This document shows, piece after piece, positions 11,953-23,543 of a DNA stretch of 64,000 nucleotides. The stretch is from Siphonodentalium dalli. Lineage: Eukaryota > Mollusca > Scaphopoda > Gadilida > Siphonodentaliidae. The notes beneath the pieces are model-generated. The model made no database searches and was not told where the DNA came from. It saw only the letters and a program-made list of their open reading frames with translations. The position numbers and the translations under genes were made by a program. Each line of letters opens with the position of its first letter. Position 1 is the first letter of the stretch. Location of the stretch: the NCBI GenBank assembly GCA_032622095.1, contig CP136061.1, positions 262,850,077 through 262,914,076 on the forward strand. Direction: 5' to 3'.

Positions 11953-12092
11953 TATTACAAGAAACATGACTCAATCGAGCGTGCAAAATAGTGATGAGTT
12001 TGGGAATTATTAGTGCTGATGGGACACGCGCTCATGATCTAATCATCATTATTACCTCTTTACCAAGCAACGTGAATTTTGTTACGTATTCC

Positions 12093-12830
12093 TTATTCCT
12101 TATTCGCAAAATGTCGGAAAGTGTGGCATATGGCCCCAAATTCGTAAGTGGCCAGGTGGGGGGGGGAGCATTTTGGGCCGAAATTTGTTTTGGTCGAGTT
12201 GGTAAAAGTGGTCCGAAAAAGTGTCCGACCTGTGCTCGGTCCGATGTTTTTGGAAAAATGTGCCAAATGACGCCAAATTCTCAAGTGGCCAGCTGGGCGG
12301 GAAATTTTGGGTCGAAATTTTTTTGGGTCGAGTTGGTAAAAGTGGTCCGAAAAAGTGTCCGACCTGTGCTCGGTCCGATTTTTTGGAGAAAAATGTCCCA
12401 AATGATCACGGCAGCGTACTTAGTAAAAATAACAAAAAATTGGGCCGAAAAAATTTGGGGTCGAAAAGTCCGAAATGCCTCGAAATTAGGCAAAGTCTAA
12501 AAAACGAAGGGGAAAAGTCCCCATATGGGTGCAAATTCTCAAGTGGCCAGCTGGGCGGAACATTTTGAGCCAAAATTTTTTGGGTCGAGTTGGTAAAAGT
12601 GGTCCGAAAAAGTGTCCGACCTGTTCTCGGTCCGATTTTTTTTGGAAAAATGTCCCAAATGACCACGGCAACGTACTTAGTGAAAAATAACGAAAAAGTG
12701 TCCAACCTGCGCTCGGTCGGATTTTTTTTTGTGGAAAATTGTGGCAACTGACCACGGGGAAACAAAAAAAAACTAAGATTTTGGGCGAAAAAATTTGGGT
12801 CGAAAAGTCAGAAATTATTCAGCTGTAATG
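12093..12830 (+). repeat. Repeat family with internal GTCCGACC tandem blocks
   Basis: About three imperfect blocks share GGTCGAGTTGGTAAAAGTGG, GTGTCCGACCTG and CTCGGTCCGATTTTTTGG. Reverse-oriented copies flank the gypsy element at 18240-18573 and 26562-26937. Open frames of 70-170 codons arise from the block structure and are not conserved as protein, so I do not call genes. Confidence 0.65.
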
Positions 12831-12873
12831 GCAGGGGGGTCGGAAAAAATTCCAGGTACGTATGATGGGGTGG
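12831..12873. repeat. Short inverted partner of 14427-14473
   Basis: AGGGGGGTCGGAAAAAATT and the neighbouring ACGTATGAT recur in reverse complement near 14427-14473. These may be opposite ends of a roughly 1.6 kb inserted block, but I see no TSD. Confidence 0.4.
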
Positions 12874-12993
12874 GTGGTTGTCTCTTGCGTCTAAAAAGCA
12901 GTTTTTTTCCATATGCCAAATTGTTTTTTCCATTCCTGGTATTGAGTCTTATTTTGATGTGTTTTCGAACAGAAACGGGTCATATATAGTTAA

Positions 12994-13290
12994 CTAGAAG
13001 GTGGACCCGACTTCGTCCGGGCTGTTTCCCTTCTGCTTTTCGGCGAATTGCCCGATTTGACCTTGAATTGTCCATTTTGAAGGTCAAGGTCAGGTGGGGT
13101 CACGATTTGACCAGTCCAAAACACTGCCAGGACAAAAGTATCCGACAAAAGTGCCCGTCGAAATCCATCTGGTTTTACCCGATTTGCCTCGAATTGATCA
13201 TTTTGAAGGTCAAGGTCAGGTCGGGGTGACGGCCCGACCCGTCCAAAACACTCAGTGGACAAAAGTAACCACACTTGACCATATGTGACA
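12994..13290 (-). mobile_element. Helitron fragment with intact 3' end
   Basis: On the minus strand the 3' terminus reads a hairpin (13006-13021, CCCGGACGAAGTCGGG) followed by CTAG and a host T (12994-12993). That is the Helitron signature: a 3' hairpin just inside CTRR, with no TSD. The same hairpin ends the Helitron at 17953. Inside is a roughly 110-bp repeated block containing GAAGGTCAAGGTCAGGT. The 5' limit is not defined. Confidence 0.6.
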
Positions 13291-13729
13291 TGGAAATAAA
13301 GATATAATAAATAATGGAATAAAATAGACTTTTGACAACGTAAAACATAAAATCTTAAATAATAAATTGATGGCCAGCCGGGTCAGCTTGAACAATTTCA
13401 CATTGTTTTCCATAGTAATGTGGATCAGCTTGTAATGTTAATCACAGTAACGAATATTTTATTGTCACTGATATCGTGAGCAAAAAAGAAGTGAAATTGG
13501 GCTATCCATCCATATTATTCCCAATTATGACGAAGCCTATTACCCCAGGCAGTGGCTACCAGCCTGCCATTACACACTATAACATGTTTCCTCAGTTCTG
13601 GTTTCTGAGATGCCCCAAGAAGAGTCGGCGGGCATATCATGGTTATGTTTGGTATTATCATTATTCTTCAAACTGGGATGAACAGTTGTATTTCCACATG
13701 TTTTGATAAACAATTTGATTCCAGCAATA
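13291..13729. other. Unassigned A/T-rich sequence
   Basis: No gene seen. Confidence 0.4.
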
Positions 13730-13944
13730 CAGTAATGCCCTAATTAAACGACTCCATAACCACAGCGGAATAATGGGTAATTTTTCAGGATTAAGTCGGA
13801 AATATGGCTTGTTGTCATTCATCGGAAAGCTCTCATCAAAAAAGCTTTCTGATGAATGACAACAAGCCATATTTCCGACTAAATCCTGAAAAATTACCCA
13901 TTGTTCTGCTGTGGTTATGGAGTCGATTATTTAGGGCATTACTG
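13730..13944. mobile_element. Snapback MITE with TA duplication
   Basis: CAGTAATGCCC at the left and GGGCATTACTG at the right are flanked by TA (13728-13729, 13945-13946). The arms are about 105 bases each and meet at a roughly 10-base centre near 13836, so nearly the whole 215 bp is one palindrome. It is a family member of 4420-4570. Confidence 0.85.
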
Positions 13945-14476
13945 TATATCACATAGCAAATATCAAAATATCAAATAATCTGAAATTTGTTGTGCCGGTA
14001 CCATGTATTATGCAGAATACTCAAATGTGATTATGTGACTAGATCATGTGACTATATATTATGAAAATGAATGTTAATAAAAACTTTGGCACTCTGCCTA
14101 TATATCCCTAGAAATGTGATTATGTTGACACATTTCTTGATTAATGACACTTATGATAAATTCAAATAGTATCGTTATCTCATTATGCACTGTTCTATTC
14201 AAATATCGCGCAATAAATTATGATAATGCAGGATAATAAGCTATTTTGTTGCTCAATTGATAATTTTCTCAAATTTAGGGGGTGGGTGTCCAAAACTGAC
14301 CGGAAAAAACTTCCTGAATTGGAAAAAAGGGTGGGTGTCCAAAATTGCCTGGAAAACAAGGCCGGAAAGGGAAGAAATTTTGTGGGTGCATGGGTCCCCC
14401 GAGGCCGGAAAAAAATTAAAATGATCATACGTGCCTGGAAATTTTTTCCGACCCCCCTGGTAATGGTGGAGGAAAG
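13945..14476. other. Unassigned sequence; right part carries a purine-rich repeat
   Basis: 14270-14400 holds two imperfect copies of a GGGTGGGTGTCCAAAA motif. 14427-14473 is the inverted partner of 12831-12873. No gene. Confidence 0.45.
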
Positions 14477-16506
14477 ACCGCTTATTTATTAATTCAGAAC
14501 GTCATCGCTATATTGTTGTCATTAACGTCTTTGTCGTCGGGGGTGACGACTCGACCAGAGTCGAGAGATAACTATATCACAATCGATAATGCAACTGAGT
14601 GCTAACCCGTCCGCTCTAAAACTAATGTCGCCCGTATATATATACTACCAAACACGTACTTCATTGATAGACTACTTAAGTATACATATTCATATCATAT
14701 CATTAGTTAACCGTTCCATCTGAAAATTCGAAAAATGACCATTTAGATGCGCGTGAACACTATCCATCAGATGTTATCGTCAAAATGTTTTTATCTCGAT
14801 GTTTGAATTTTGGCCCTTTGCGATTTTCGGTGGGATTTTCCGAAATTCTCAACCCATCCAGACCGCATTCTCCGTTGGGTAGGTTACTTTAAAAAATAGC
14901 GGTCATATAATATCCCAACGTACCTGCTACGACAATACCTTGCTCTTTAATTAGCCGGTTTGGATTTGGGCATTTGGCGGGAAGAATATAGGTGCCATTT
15001 TCCTTTCCCAGTATAGCGGAAAGGCATCGGAGACAGAACTTTTAAGATGTACATTCGGGTCCTAATCACTCTTCCCGTTCGGAATATGCGATAAAAAAAT
15101 AATAGGACTGGACATAAAAAAAACCTCGGTTTATTCATCCTGGTGTATATAGCGTGTCCCTATATACTCAGAATATGGCAGTATTGTGCCAACCCTTGAC
15201 TTTATTGGAGAGTATATACATGTCTACTGTATATCCCATTATATATCCAATAAATATATACAAAATACTACATGTACTCCATTCATCGCAGCATGGACAT
15301 CATGTTGCTCAGCTTGTTAATGTTATGGCGAACTGGGTCACATCTGTCGCCCAACAAATACGAATATAGCCCATTCAAATCCAGACAAGAGCCGATTTCT
15401 GACTTATAAAGTTTGTCAGGTACTGTACGATGACGGTTGTTTATATATGGAGTTGAGTGATTTGTGGGTGGAATAATTCAACTGCACGATACATATCTGG
15501 CGCCCGACAGACACTGATATACATCATTACTAATTGAGCAGATAAGAAGGAAATAAGTTTGAGTCACGTTCTGTACCGAACCCAGTGTTTACACTTTTGT
15601 AAATATATCGGTACGTACGGACGGACATGCTGATTGCTATATTCCTCCCATATCCATCGAGATGACCCGCCCCCATAAAGTGAAATATCCATCGTTTTGG
15701 TTACACTCAAGATTATATCAAATATTGTTATAGGTGAAACGATGTTATACATCTGAATTGCCATGTATGTGTAATTGTATTTTATGTTCATTTTGTAATA
15801 CGATTATATGGGGGGGGCCTTTTGTGAGTTGCAAAACTTGTGTCTCAATCCCGTTGCGTCATTATTATGCGAAAAATACGTTTAGACTAAGAATTTGGGA
15901 ATGCCCAATATCGTGTACATCATCTCGTTGTTGTTATAATTGGTAAACGCCTCGAATATATTGTTATGAATTAAGGAGCGTTTGTTTCTCGTTTGCATTT
16001 TGGCACGACTTAAATGACGGCGTACGGAACTAACAGTGGTGTTATAGTTTGTGAAAGTGTAAAGGTAGTCATTTTACAATTTGGCAGACATATACTAACG
16101 AAAAGATTTGAATGTACATTTGCAGTATTCATAACATTATACGAATTGTTGTTACGAAAATGATGATGTTTTCATTTTCTATGTGTTTATCGTTGTTATG
16201 ACAAACGAAATAATTGGATATACGTCGACTTTACGTTAGTATAAGTATACATCGTATATATAACTAAGGTTTGTTTTATCCCATTAATGTAATGCTTGTA
16301 TTTTATTTGGTTGTACATGGGGAGTTGTGTGCATTGAAGATGCGAAATACGATACAAAAGTGAAATGCACGGACGCAGAAAGATCATGGCACACTATACA
16401 CGTTAAATTATAATTTAACCCACACCATGGGAAACAAAATTTACGAATAGGTGGGTTTATATTCAAATCCAAGTTACGTGTTTATAACAGATTCGATATG
16501 TACTCA
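14477..16506. other. Two kilobases without recognisable features
   Basis: A/T-rich. All open frames are under 80 codons and resemble no family I know. No tandem repeats or TIR pairs were seen. Confidence 0.4.
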
Positions 16507-17164
16507 TCTCATATATATTTTGAAGACCTCTGTTTGTCTGTCTGTCTGTATGTCTGTCTGTCATTGATACAAATCTACGATTCTCGACCGATCGGGACGA
16601 AACTTGGTACGTGTGTGTAGTTTGACCAGGCGGTCGTCGTTGTCGTATTGGCGAGCCCGTGTGGCGCCCGCTTCGCGCATGCGCAGACGAGATCTCGGAA
16701 ACGGCTGTAGCTATCGACTTGAAATTTGCTATGTGAATGTATCTTGCCCCGGATACGAATTTTATCGGGTCGCCGAGTCCGTGCAACGCCAGCTTCGCGC
16801 ATGCGCAGACGAGATCTCGGAAACGGGTTGAGCTATCGGCTTGAAATTTGGTATTTGAATGTATCTTGCCCCGGATACGAATTTTATCGGGTTGCCGAGC
16901 CCGTGCGACGCCAGCTTCGCGCATGCGCAGACGAGATCTCGGAAACGGGTGGAGCTATCGACTTGAAATTTGGTATGTGAATGTATCTTGCCCCGGATAC
17001 GAATTTTATCAGGTCGTCGAGCTCGTGGGATGCCAGCTTCGCGCATGCGCAGTCCAGATCTCGGAAACGGGTGGAGTTATCGAATTGAAATTTGGTTTTT
17101 GAATAGCTATCGACTTGAAATTTGGTTTTTGAATAGCCCGGACAACGTCGGGCTCATCGGCTAG
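16507..17164 (+). mobile_element. Non-autonomous Helitron, upstream member of a tandem pair
   Basis: The 5' end TCTCATATATATTTTG follows a host A (16506). A TCTG-type microsatellite comes next, then four units of about 123 bp (16680-17090), each holding CTTCGCGCATGCGCAGAC and ATCTCGGAAACGG. The 3' end is the hairpin CCCGGACAACGTCGGG followed by CTAG at 17161-17164. There is no Rep/helicase gene. Confidence 0.7.
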
Positions 17165-17185
17165 TCTATTATATATTTTGAAAAA

Positions 17186-17258
<73 letters not shown>

Positions 17259-17953
17259 CTGTGTGTGTGTGTATCTGTGTGTGTGTGTAATCGATGGACT
17301 CAAAAACAGCTGAGCCAATTTCGATGAAACTTGGTATGTGGGGGTATTTTCGGGTCAGGAGTAACATAGGCCTATTAATTTGTCCGTGCGAGGTCAACTT
17401 TTCACGTGCCGAGGTCAAATCTGTTTTTACGCCGTTTTGCGCTAATATATTTCAGTTCGGTGCTCACAAATCGATTCCATATAGCGCGAATAATAAATTG
17501 CCAGTCATATAATTTGCAAGGTTAGAATCTGTGGCGCTTCATCTTTCCAATGATGTATCACACGCCTGTGTACGTTTAAAGTTTCTACCTTAATTATCGG
17601 GAAGAACGCAGGACCATGCTTCGCTCATCGAAAATCATTGCGTAAATATATTACGCCATCAACATATCGTGACGTGATCGCGTTAACTCTTAACCGGCCG
17701 ATGTCGCGTTAACTAATCACCGACCGAGGTATCCGCAAATGACATTGGGCTATATATCTCGGAAACGGGTGGAGCTATCGACTTGAAATTTGGTATGTGA
17801 ATGTATCTTGCCCCGGATACGAATTTTATCGGGTCGCCGAGCCCGTGCGACGCCAGCTTCGCGCATGCGCAGACCAGATCTCGGAAACGGGTGGAGCAAT
17901 CGACTTGAAATTTGGTTTTTGAATAGCCCGGACGAAGTCGGGTCACCTTCTAG
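17165..17953 (+). mobile_element. Non-autonomous Helitron, downstream member of the tandem pair
   Basis: It starts TCTATTATATATTTTG directly after the CTAG of the previous element. A (TG)n microsatellite of about 100 bp (17191-17290) follows. The 3' part repeats the 123-bp block once and ends with hairpin CCCGGACGAAGTCGGG (17927-17942) and CTAG (17950-17953) before a host T. There is no coding capacity. Confidence 0.72.
17191..17290. repeat. (TG)n microsatellite
   Basis: Near-uninterrupted TG dinucleotides with a few TATC interruptions at the right end. It lies inside the second Helitron. Confidence 0.95.
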
Positions 17954-18239
17954 TACTAATATAACAGACTGGAAATGATTGCTGCAATTCCGTGGGCGTT
18001 CTATCGGTACAGAAATGAGCCTGATTCGTCAGACAGGTGCGTTCGAATCGGAGCTAGGTTCCATCCACGGGGAGATAGGGTAGCTGGGCGAAGGAGGAGT
18101 GACAATTTTTTGGCGTATATATAGATAATATATATTATATATATAAGCGTAATTGTAAGATCTCTTTTCACTTGAGTGAGAAAAAAAGAATTTCTAAGTC
18201 CAAAAGTTTAGGTTGAAATTATGGAGCTTTTTTTTAAAA
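17954..18239. other. Unassigned sequence
   Basis: It includes an AT-dinucleotide-rich stretch near 18115-18145. No gene. Confidence 0.4.
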
Positions 18240-18573
18240 GTGAAAACAAAATGAACGACTTTTCTGGAACAGGTCGATTTGAATCCCAGCTGGCCACTTG
18301 AGAATTTTCACCCATTGGGGACTTTTCCCCTTCATTTTTTAGACTTTGCCTAATTTCGAGGCATTTCGGACTTTTCGACCCAAATTTCTTCGGCCCAATT
18401 TTTTAAATTTTTCACTAAGTACGTTGCCGTGGTCATTTGGGACATTTTCCCAAAAAAATCGGACCGAGCACAGGTCGGACACTTTTTCAGACCACTTTTA
18501 CCAACTCGGCCCAAAACATTTTCGACCCAAAATTTCCCGCCCAGCTGGCCACTTGAGAATTTGTCGTCATTTG
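18240..18573 (-). repeat. GTCCGACC repeat family, left half split by a gypsy insertion
   Basis: Reverse complement of the family at 12093-12830. It runs up to the target site TTTG (18570-18573) and resumes at 26558 after the Ty3/gypsy element, where the same TTTG is repeated. Confidence 0.75.
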
Positions 18574-19375
18574 TGTGCCAATACGAGGTACATATAACTC
18601 TTAAGACAATTAAACTGATTATTATTTAATTGCATAAAGTCAATAATGTTCATTCAATCAAATCTGGCTTCTTCCTTGTTGAGTTTATCTTCCTGTCGTC
18701 TGCACGGGTTATGATCTTCTAGTGTCCTCGCCTTGATGGGTGTGTCTGCTCGTCATCGACTCGGTTGAGTTCCGGTTGAGTTAGTCTTCCTGTCGTCTGC
18801 TTTGCTTCTTCGTAGCGTTGTTAGAAATACAAGATTGTAATGTGTACCTTGTATTCCCATCCGCGTTCCAGACTAGAGTTCTGGGCTGTCTTCATAGCGT
18901 CGCCACGAGAGTTATCGGTCACATCTTGGTAGCTGGTTAAAACTGTGTGTGTGGACTCGAATTCGTCTGCCTCTAAATAGGAACATGGTGTTATTCCGCC
19001 TGGATCCGCATTTCATGATCCATTGGATGGGGCGTTACCGGGCTACTCATGCAAGGTGATTTTTCCTATGTGTTCTTTAGGCATCTTATCCCTGTCTTCG
19101 TGCTGCGTTAGGTTTCAATGACCGCTGTGGGTGAAGTATCTCGTCTCGCTAATCCCGTAAACGTTCTGTTAACTTCACAGCTGTCTTACTATGTATGTAT
19201 CGGCCTGGTTACTGCATAGATGTCCGCTAATTCGTTTTGATGTCCAGTATTTCGCAATGTTGATGTGGTCAACATGGGCGCTAGTATGTGTGGTAAACTA
19301 GCGGCTCCCGCGACTAAGAGACTGTCCGTTTCCTTCCCCGGTTGATAGTACGTCCCTAGGGGTTGTCTTGTAACA
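18574..19375 (-). repeat. 3' LTR of gypsy element 1
   Basis: 802 bp, same length as 25756-26557. On the plus strand it runs from TGTGCCAATACG to TTGTAACA. Confidence 0.93.
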
Positions 19376-19393
19376 TTACTCCTTCACTTTTTC
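19376..19393 (-). promoter_or_regulatory. Polypurine tract of gypsy 1
   Basis: On the minus strand GAAAAAGTGAAGGAGTAA lies directly upstream of the 3' LTR, the expected position of the plus-strand primer. An identical copy lies 121 bases upstream at 19497-19514, as part of a tandem duplication of about 121 bp. Confidence 0.65.
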
Positions 19394-20399
19394 GATTTGA
19401 AGTTGATCTTGAAATCGCAAGTCCAATCTGTCTTCATGCAGGTTGGGTCGTCTGGGCGTCTATCAGACAACTCCGACCTACTGGCTGTGACCTCGGTTAC
19501 TCCTTCACTTTTTCGATTTAAAGTTATGATTGGAATCGCATGCGATGGATAGCTGGTGCGGTGTCGCCCGTCTTCACGCAGGTCGGGTCGTCTGGGCGTC
19601 TCTCAGACAACTCCGACCTACTGGCTGCATTGCGTAATATCTTCCGTGTTCGATGTGAGGCTGTATCCATGGCTGGTTAAAGGATGTGGGTGACTGCACG
19701 CGCAGCATCATGTAGGGGTAGCTTTCGTGCGGCCGCCTGCTGGTGGATGGTCGTGCATCTGAATTGGGTGTCATATCGTCATTGTCGGATGTCGAGGTAT
19801 TTTCGTCCTCACTGTCCGAGTATGGGGTAAGTTCTGACAACTGGTCGACCCTTGTTCCACCGCCATGGTCAGCCTGCAATACTCAAATGGATATGTGTGT
19901 GAGGTTTGAGAAAAACGACACAGTCAGTATACACAATGGTTACTTTTCCAATTTATCAGCATCGCTTGAGGGCCGTCAGATCGACCGGATGCGAAAATGA
20001 AATTTACCACGTAATTGTACAGATAGATTGATTGACGAACAGTTAAACACACGATAAATCGGGGTGACTGATTTCTATCATCAAAACGTATGACTGCACA
20101 TCAGGATTTCCAATCCCTATTCAACGTTTGCTATAATGATTTTGATAACTTTATAACTATAATACAATGGGCATCATCGCTATGCAACAATTAATATTTG
20201 AAATATATGAAATGCATCAACGCGCGACCTGTCATTGATCCGAACATGACTATTCATTCGCGATTCGGTCTGGGGCGTCGGGCTAACTATTTTCGACATT
20301 TACGAAGCCAGGTTAGACTCATCAATAAGACAGTTAAAAGTGGGGTCTCATTCATTCCGAAATGAATTCCAGGTAAATAGTTCGGGCGTTCATTATTAT
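19394..20399 (-). other. 3' untranslated region of gypsy 1, with a 121-bp tandem duplication
   Basis: It lies between the pol end and the 3' LTR. The blocks starting at 19376 and 19497 are duplicates, each with GTCGTCTGGGCGTCT. A minus-strand open frame at 19574-19879 (101 codons, rich in S, D, E) could be a small accessory ORF but resembles nothing I know and may be chance. Confidence 0.5.
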
Positions 20400-20906
20400 T
20401 TACATTACTGCTACTATCGAGGACAATAAGTTTTTTATTGATCGCTTGTTTCTTACGTCACTAAGCGCGCGAGGGTTTGATTTAAGGGCGGCCACTTCCA
20501 TTAATTCATCCTCTGAACTGTTATCACTCGTAAGCATTTTCGTTATTTTGCGACTGCGTCGGCGAGGCGTGGAAACGTGTCGCGCTTTGGCATTCGGTTT
20601 TGCGTCCTCGTCCGTTGACGAGTCGTGGTTCGGCAACGGCTCTGAGCCCGCGAGTCGCGCTTTTCTACGCTGTAAGCGCAATTTGAGCTCGCTTAAAGGG
20701 ACATCTTCATCGTCTGAACATTGTCTCCGAAATCGAGCGATTACATCATCTGGCAATGGTTCTGTCTCATCGCCAGAAGACCCACCCACGGGGATAGGGC
20801 AGGAACGTCGCTATCTTCGTCTTCGGGGGGAACAACATACGTTTGAGCACGCTTGTTGTTGTCAGTTTTGGGGATTTCCCATTCAAGGTTGGCCTTGCGC
20901 ATATGT
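20400..20906 (-). pseudogene. pol: C-terminal end of gypsy 1 integrase/pol, frame-broken
   Basis: The protein frame leaves the long pol frame near 20910 and continues in another one (residues HAEHMRKANLEW), then shifts again before a 129-codon segment ending at 20400 that is acidic and then basic (SDDED, RRRSRK). This looks like the disordered C-terminal tail that follows the integrase chromo-like or GPY/F region in Ty3 elements. At least two breaks separate it from the integrase, so it is not translatable as it stands. Confidence 0.55.
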
Positions 20907-22984
20907 TCAGCATGTGACCTTCCCTGTTAATTGGTTTCTTAACTCGAAGGTGACGGGCGTTATCTGTTTAGTTATGCGGAAGTAGGGTTTCCATTTGCTT
21001 TCGAGTTTGCTTTTTCGTAAGTGGTTCTTAACATAGACGGCCTCGCCAATCTCGAATTTGGTATCCGTGGCCTTTTTGTTAAATTTTGCTGCTTGTTGAC
21101 GCTTCGCCTGTTTCACGTGTCTGTGTACCATCATGAATGATTTATGTTGTTGTTGCAACGCAATTTCATGGTAATCTTCTCCCGCGTATTTACGCCTGGG
21201 TTTTAGGAGATTATCTATTGGGAACACGACGTCTCGGTTGTATAACAAGAAAAAGGGGAAAAATTTTGAGGTCTCGTTTTTGTTAAATCGGATGGCAGCT
21301 AGGGCTTGATTTAAATGGACGTCCCACGTGTTTGTTTGGTCAGCCACTTTCTTGGATACTACTGATTTCAAAGAGGAATTGAATCTCTCAACGCGAGCGT
21401 TGCTCTGGGGGTGATAATAGGACGTAGTCACGTGATGAATGTTCAAGGCCTTCAGGGTGTCCCTGACCTTGTAATTAATGTTCTCAGTGCCGTTGTCTGT
21501 GATTATTTCTAACGGGCAACCATGTCGCGGAAAGATTTCGTCGATCAAGAGATGAACGACGTTATCGGCTGACTTGTCCTTGACCGGAAACGCTTCTGCC
21601 CATCCACTATACAAGTCCACGAAGCTGATGATGTATCGATTACCCGATAGCGACGTGGGGTAGGGGCCTGAAAGGTCCAATCCAATTTTGGCAAAAGGGT
21701 AAGGGGGTGTGTCTGTTATTTGCATTTTGGGGGATTGTTTTTGCAGAGACCTGACTTGGCAGGTCACGCACTTGCCAACGTAGCAGTTTAGTTCCTTGTA
21801 CAGTCTGGGCCAAAAATATTTTGACCTAATCGTATCATGTGTTTTGTCTACACCCACGTGGCCATTATTATCATGGTATTGTTGGATTATGTTGGTCTGA
21901 AGATGCTTGGGCACCCAAAGGCGTGGGGTCGGCTCCGCGTCAGCACTCGAGAGGTAATAGAGTACCCCGTCAATCATCAAGTGTTTGTCATTACGGGTGT
22001 CCTCGCCTTTGTCGAGGGCATCCAGAACTGACGCAATTTCCGGGTCTTTCTTTTGTTCCTCAAGCATGTTGAAGCCTGGCTTGTTGAACAGTAGGTTAGT
22101 AGGCTGGTAGGCCTGACCAATTTGAGTTTTATACGGCAGTTCTTTTGGTGTTACTTCGCAGCTTGCGAAGTCTTTGGGTTGAAATTCAGACGAATTTAAG
22201 ACGGCTATTTCCGCCCGGGTCTCGGCGATTGTAAGGTTATTGTCATTTATATCTACTTCCACTTCCGTTTTCTCCTGTTCAGTGTATGCGTTAGGGGGCG
22301 TTCGACTGAGCATGTCTGCGCAGTGATTATCTGGGCCTGCTATGTACTCAATGTTACAGTTATACCCAGCTATGCCCAATGCCCACTGTTGAATTTTCTT
22401 GTTCTGCATGGGGGATTCCAAAATATACTTCAATGGTTTATGATCTGTTTTTACTGTGAACGTGGCGTTATGAAGGTAATGGTCCAACCTTTGTAATGCG
22501 AAGTGAATTGCATATGCCTCTTTTTCCACAGTTGGCCATCGGGTTTGAGTATCACTAAGTTTGTGTGAGAGATAATAAATTGGTTCTTCTACACCATCTG
22601 AGCCCAACTGGGTCAGACAGGCGCCGATGCAAAGGTCGCTTGCATCTGTATACAATGTATAGGGCGTGGCCGTATTTGGGTAGGCCAGGAGCGGCACTGC
22701 TGTCAGGTTTTCCTTTAGTTTTTCGAACGAGATTTGGCAGACTTGATCCCATTTGAATTTGGCATATTTTTTTGTAAGCTGCACCAAAGGTTCAGCGATC
22801 TGCGAAAAAGAGGGGACAAATCTGCGATAGTAGTTGCTCATGCCGATGAAGGAACGGACTTCCTTGACTGTTGTTGGGGGTACAAGCGACCGGATGGCCT
22901 TGACCTTGTCGGAGTCGGGTCGGACACCGTCGGTATCAATTATAAAGCCCAAATACTGTGTTTCTTGTTTTAGGAATTGGCACT
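20907..22984 (-). pseudogene. pol: Gypsy 1 pol: RNase H and integrase segment
   Basis: A 681-codon open segment. RNase H: YTDASD with Asp103, Glu145 and KTDHKPL with Asp170. Integrase: zinc-binding H360/H365...C395/C398, then the catalytic triad Asp426 (GLDLSG), Asp486 (ITDNGTEN) and Glu522 (ARVERFN), with 35 residues between the last two, the DD35E spacing. The integrase C-terminal domain follows (FEIGEAVYVKN). The triad is complete, but the segment is out of frame with RT upstream (loss of one A in the A-run near 22985-22990). Related to Ty3/gypsy Pol. Inactive as read. Confidence 0.9.
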
Positions 22985-23543
22985 TTTTTATTTTAATTTC
23001 AGTGTATGTTGGCGCAACCTGTCAAAGACTTTCTGGATATGTTCCAAGTGTAATTCTAGGGACTCGCTGTACATCAGGACGTCGTCTAAGTACGCGATTG
23101 CGTAATCACCCATCCCACATAACACTTTGGCCATAAGCTGGGAGAAAACACCGCCAGCATTTCGGAGCCCAAAAGGCATGGAGTTGAATTCAAAGAGACC
23201 TCGGTGGCATGCGAATGCCGTCTTTTGCTTGTCTTCCTCTGAGAACTGGCACTGCCAATATCCACTTTTGAGATCGATAGCGGTAAAGAATTTCGACTTT
23301 CCAAGAAGTGCCAAAATATCGTCGATGACCGGAAGTGGGTACGACATAGGTTTGGTTATGGAATTTAATTGTCTGAAGTCGACGCAAAATCGTTTTGTGC
23401 CGTCTTGCTTATCAACGAGAACAATAGGCGCTGAATAAGGACTCGAACTCGGCCTGATAATGTCTGCTTCAAGCATATCATTTATGGCGGCGTCAACCAA
23501 CGGTCGTTTATTCAAAGGGGTGCGATACGGGCGAAGTTTTATC
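22985..23543 (-). pseudogene. pol: Gypsy 1 pol: reverse transcriptase segment
   Basis: The frame contains RT motifs in order: PIVLVDKQDGTKRFCVDFRQ, then FFTAIDLKSGYWQ, MPFGLRNAGG and the catalytic YLDD. Typical of Ty3/gypsy RT fingers and palm. It is bounded on the left by a missing A (22985-22990) and on the right by a missing C in the C-run at 23544-23548. Restoring a base at each would join it to protease and RNase H, so this was one polyprotein. Confidence 0.9.

Noticed and set aside
11991-12500. 169-codon frame in the GTCCGACC repeat
   Set aside because: Arises from tandem blocks; both strands are open and other copies are not.
16463-17102. Overlapping frames on both strands with REAGVAR/RMRRRDLGNG repeats
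   Set aside because: Product of the 123-bp tandem repeat in the Helitron.
20446-20985. 179-codon plus-strand frame
   Set aside because: Antisense shadow of the gypsy 1 pol C-terminus.
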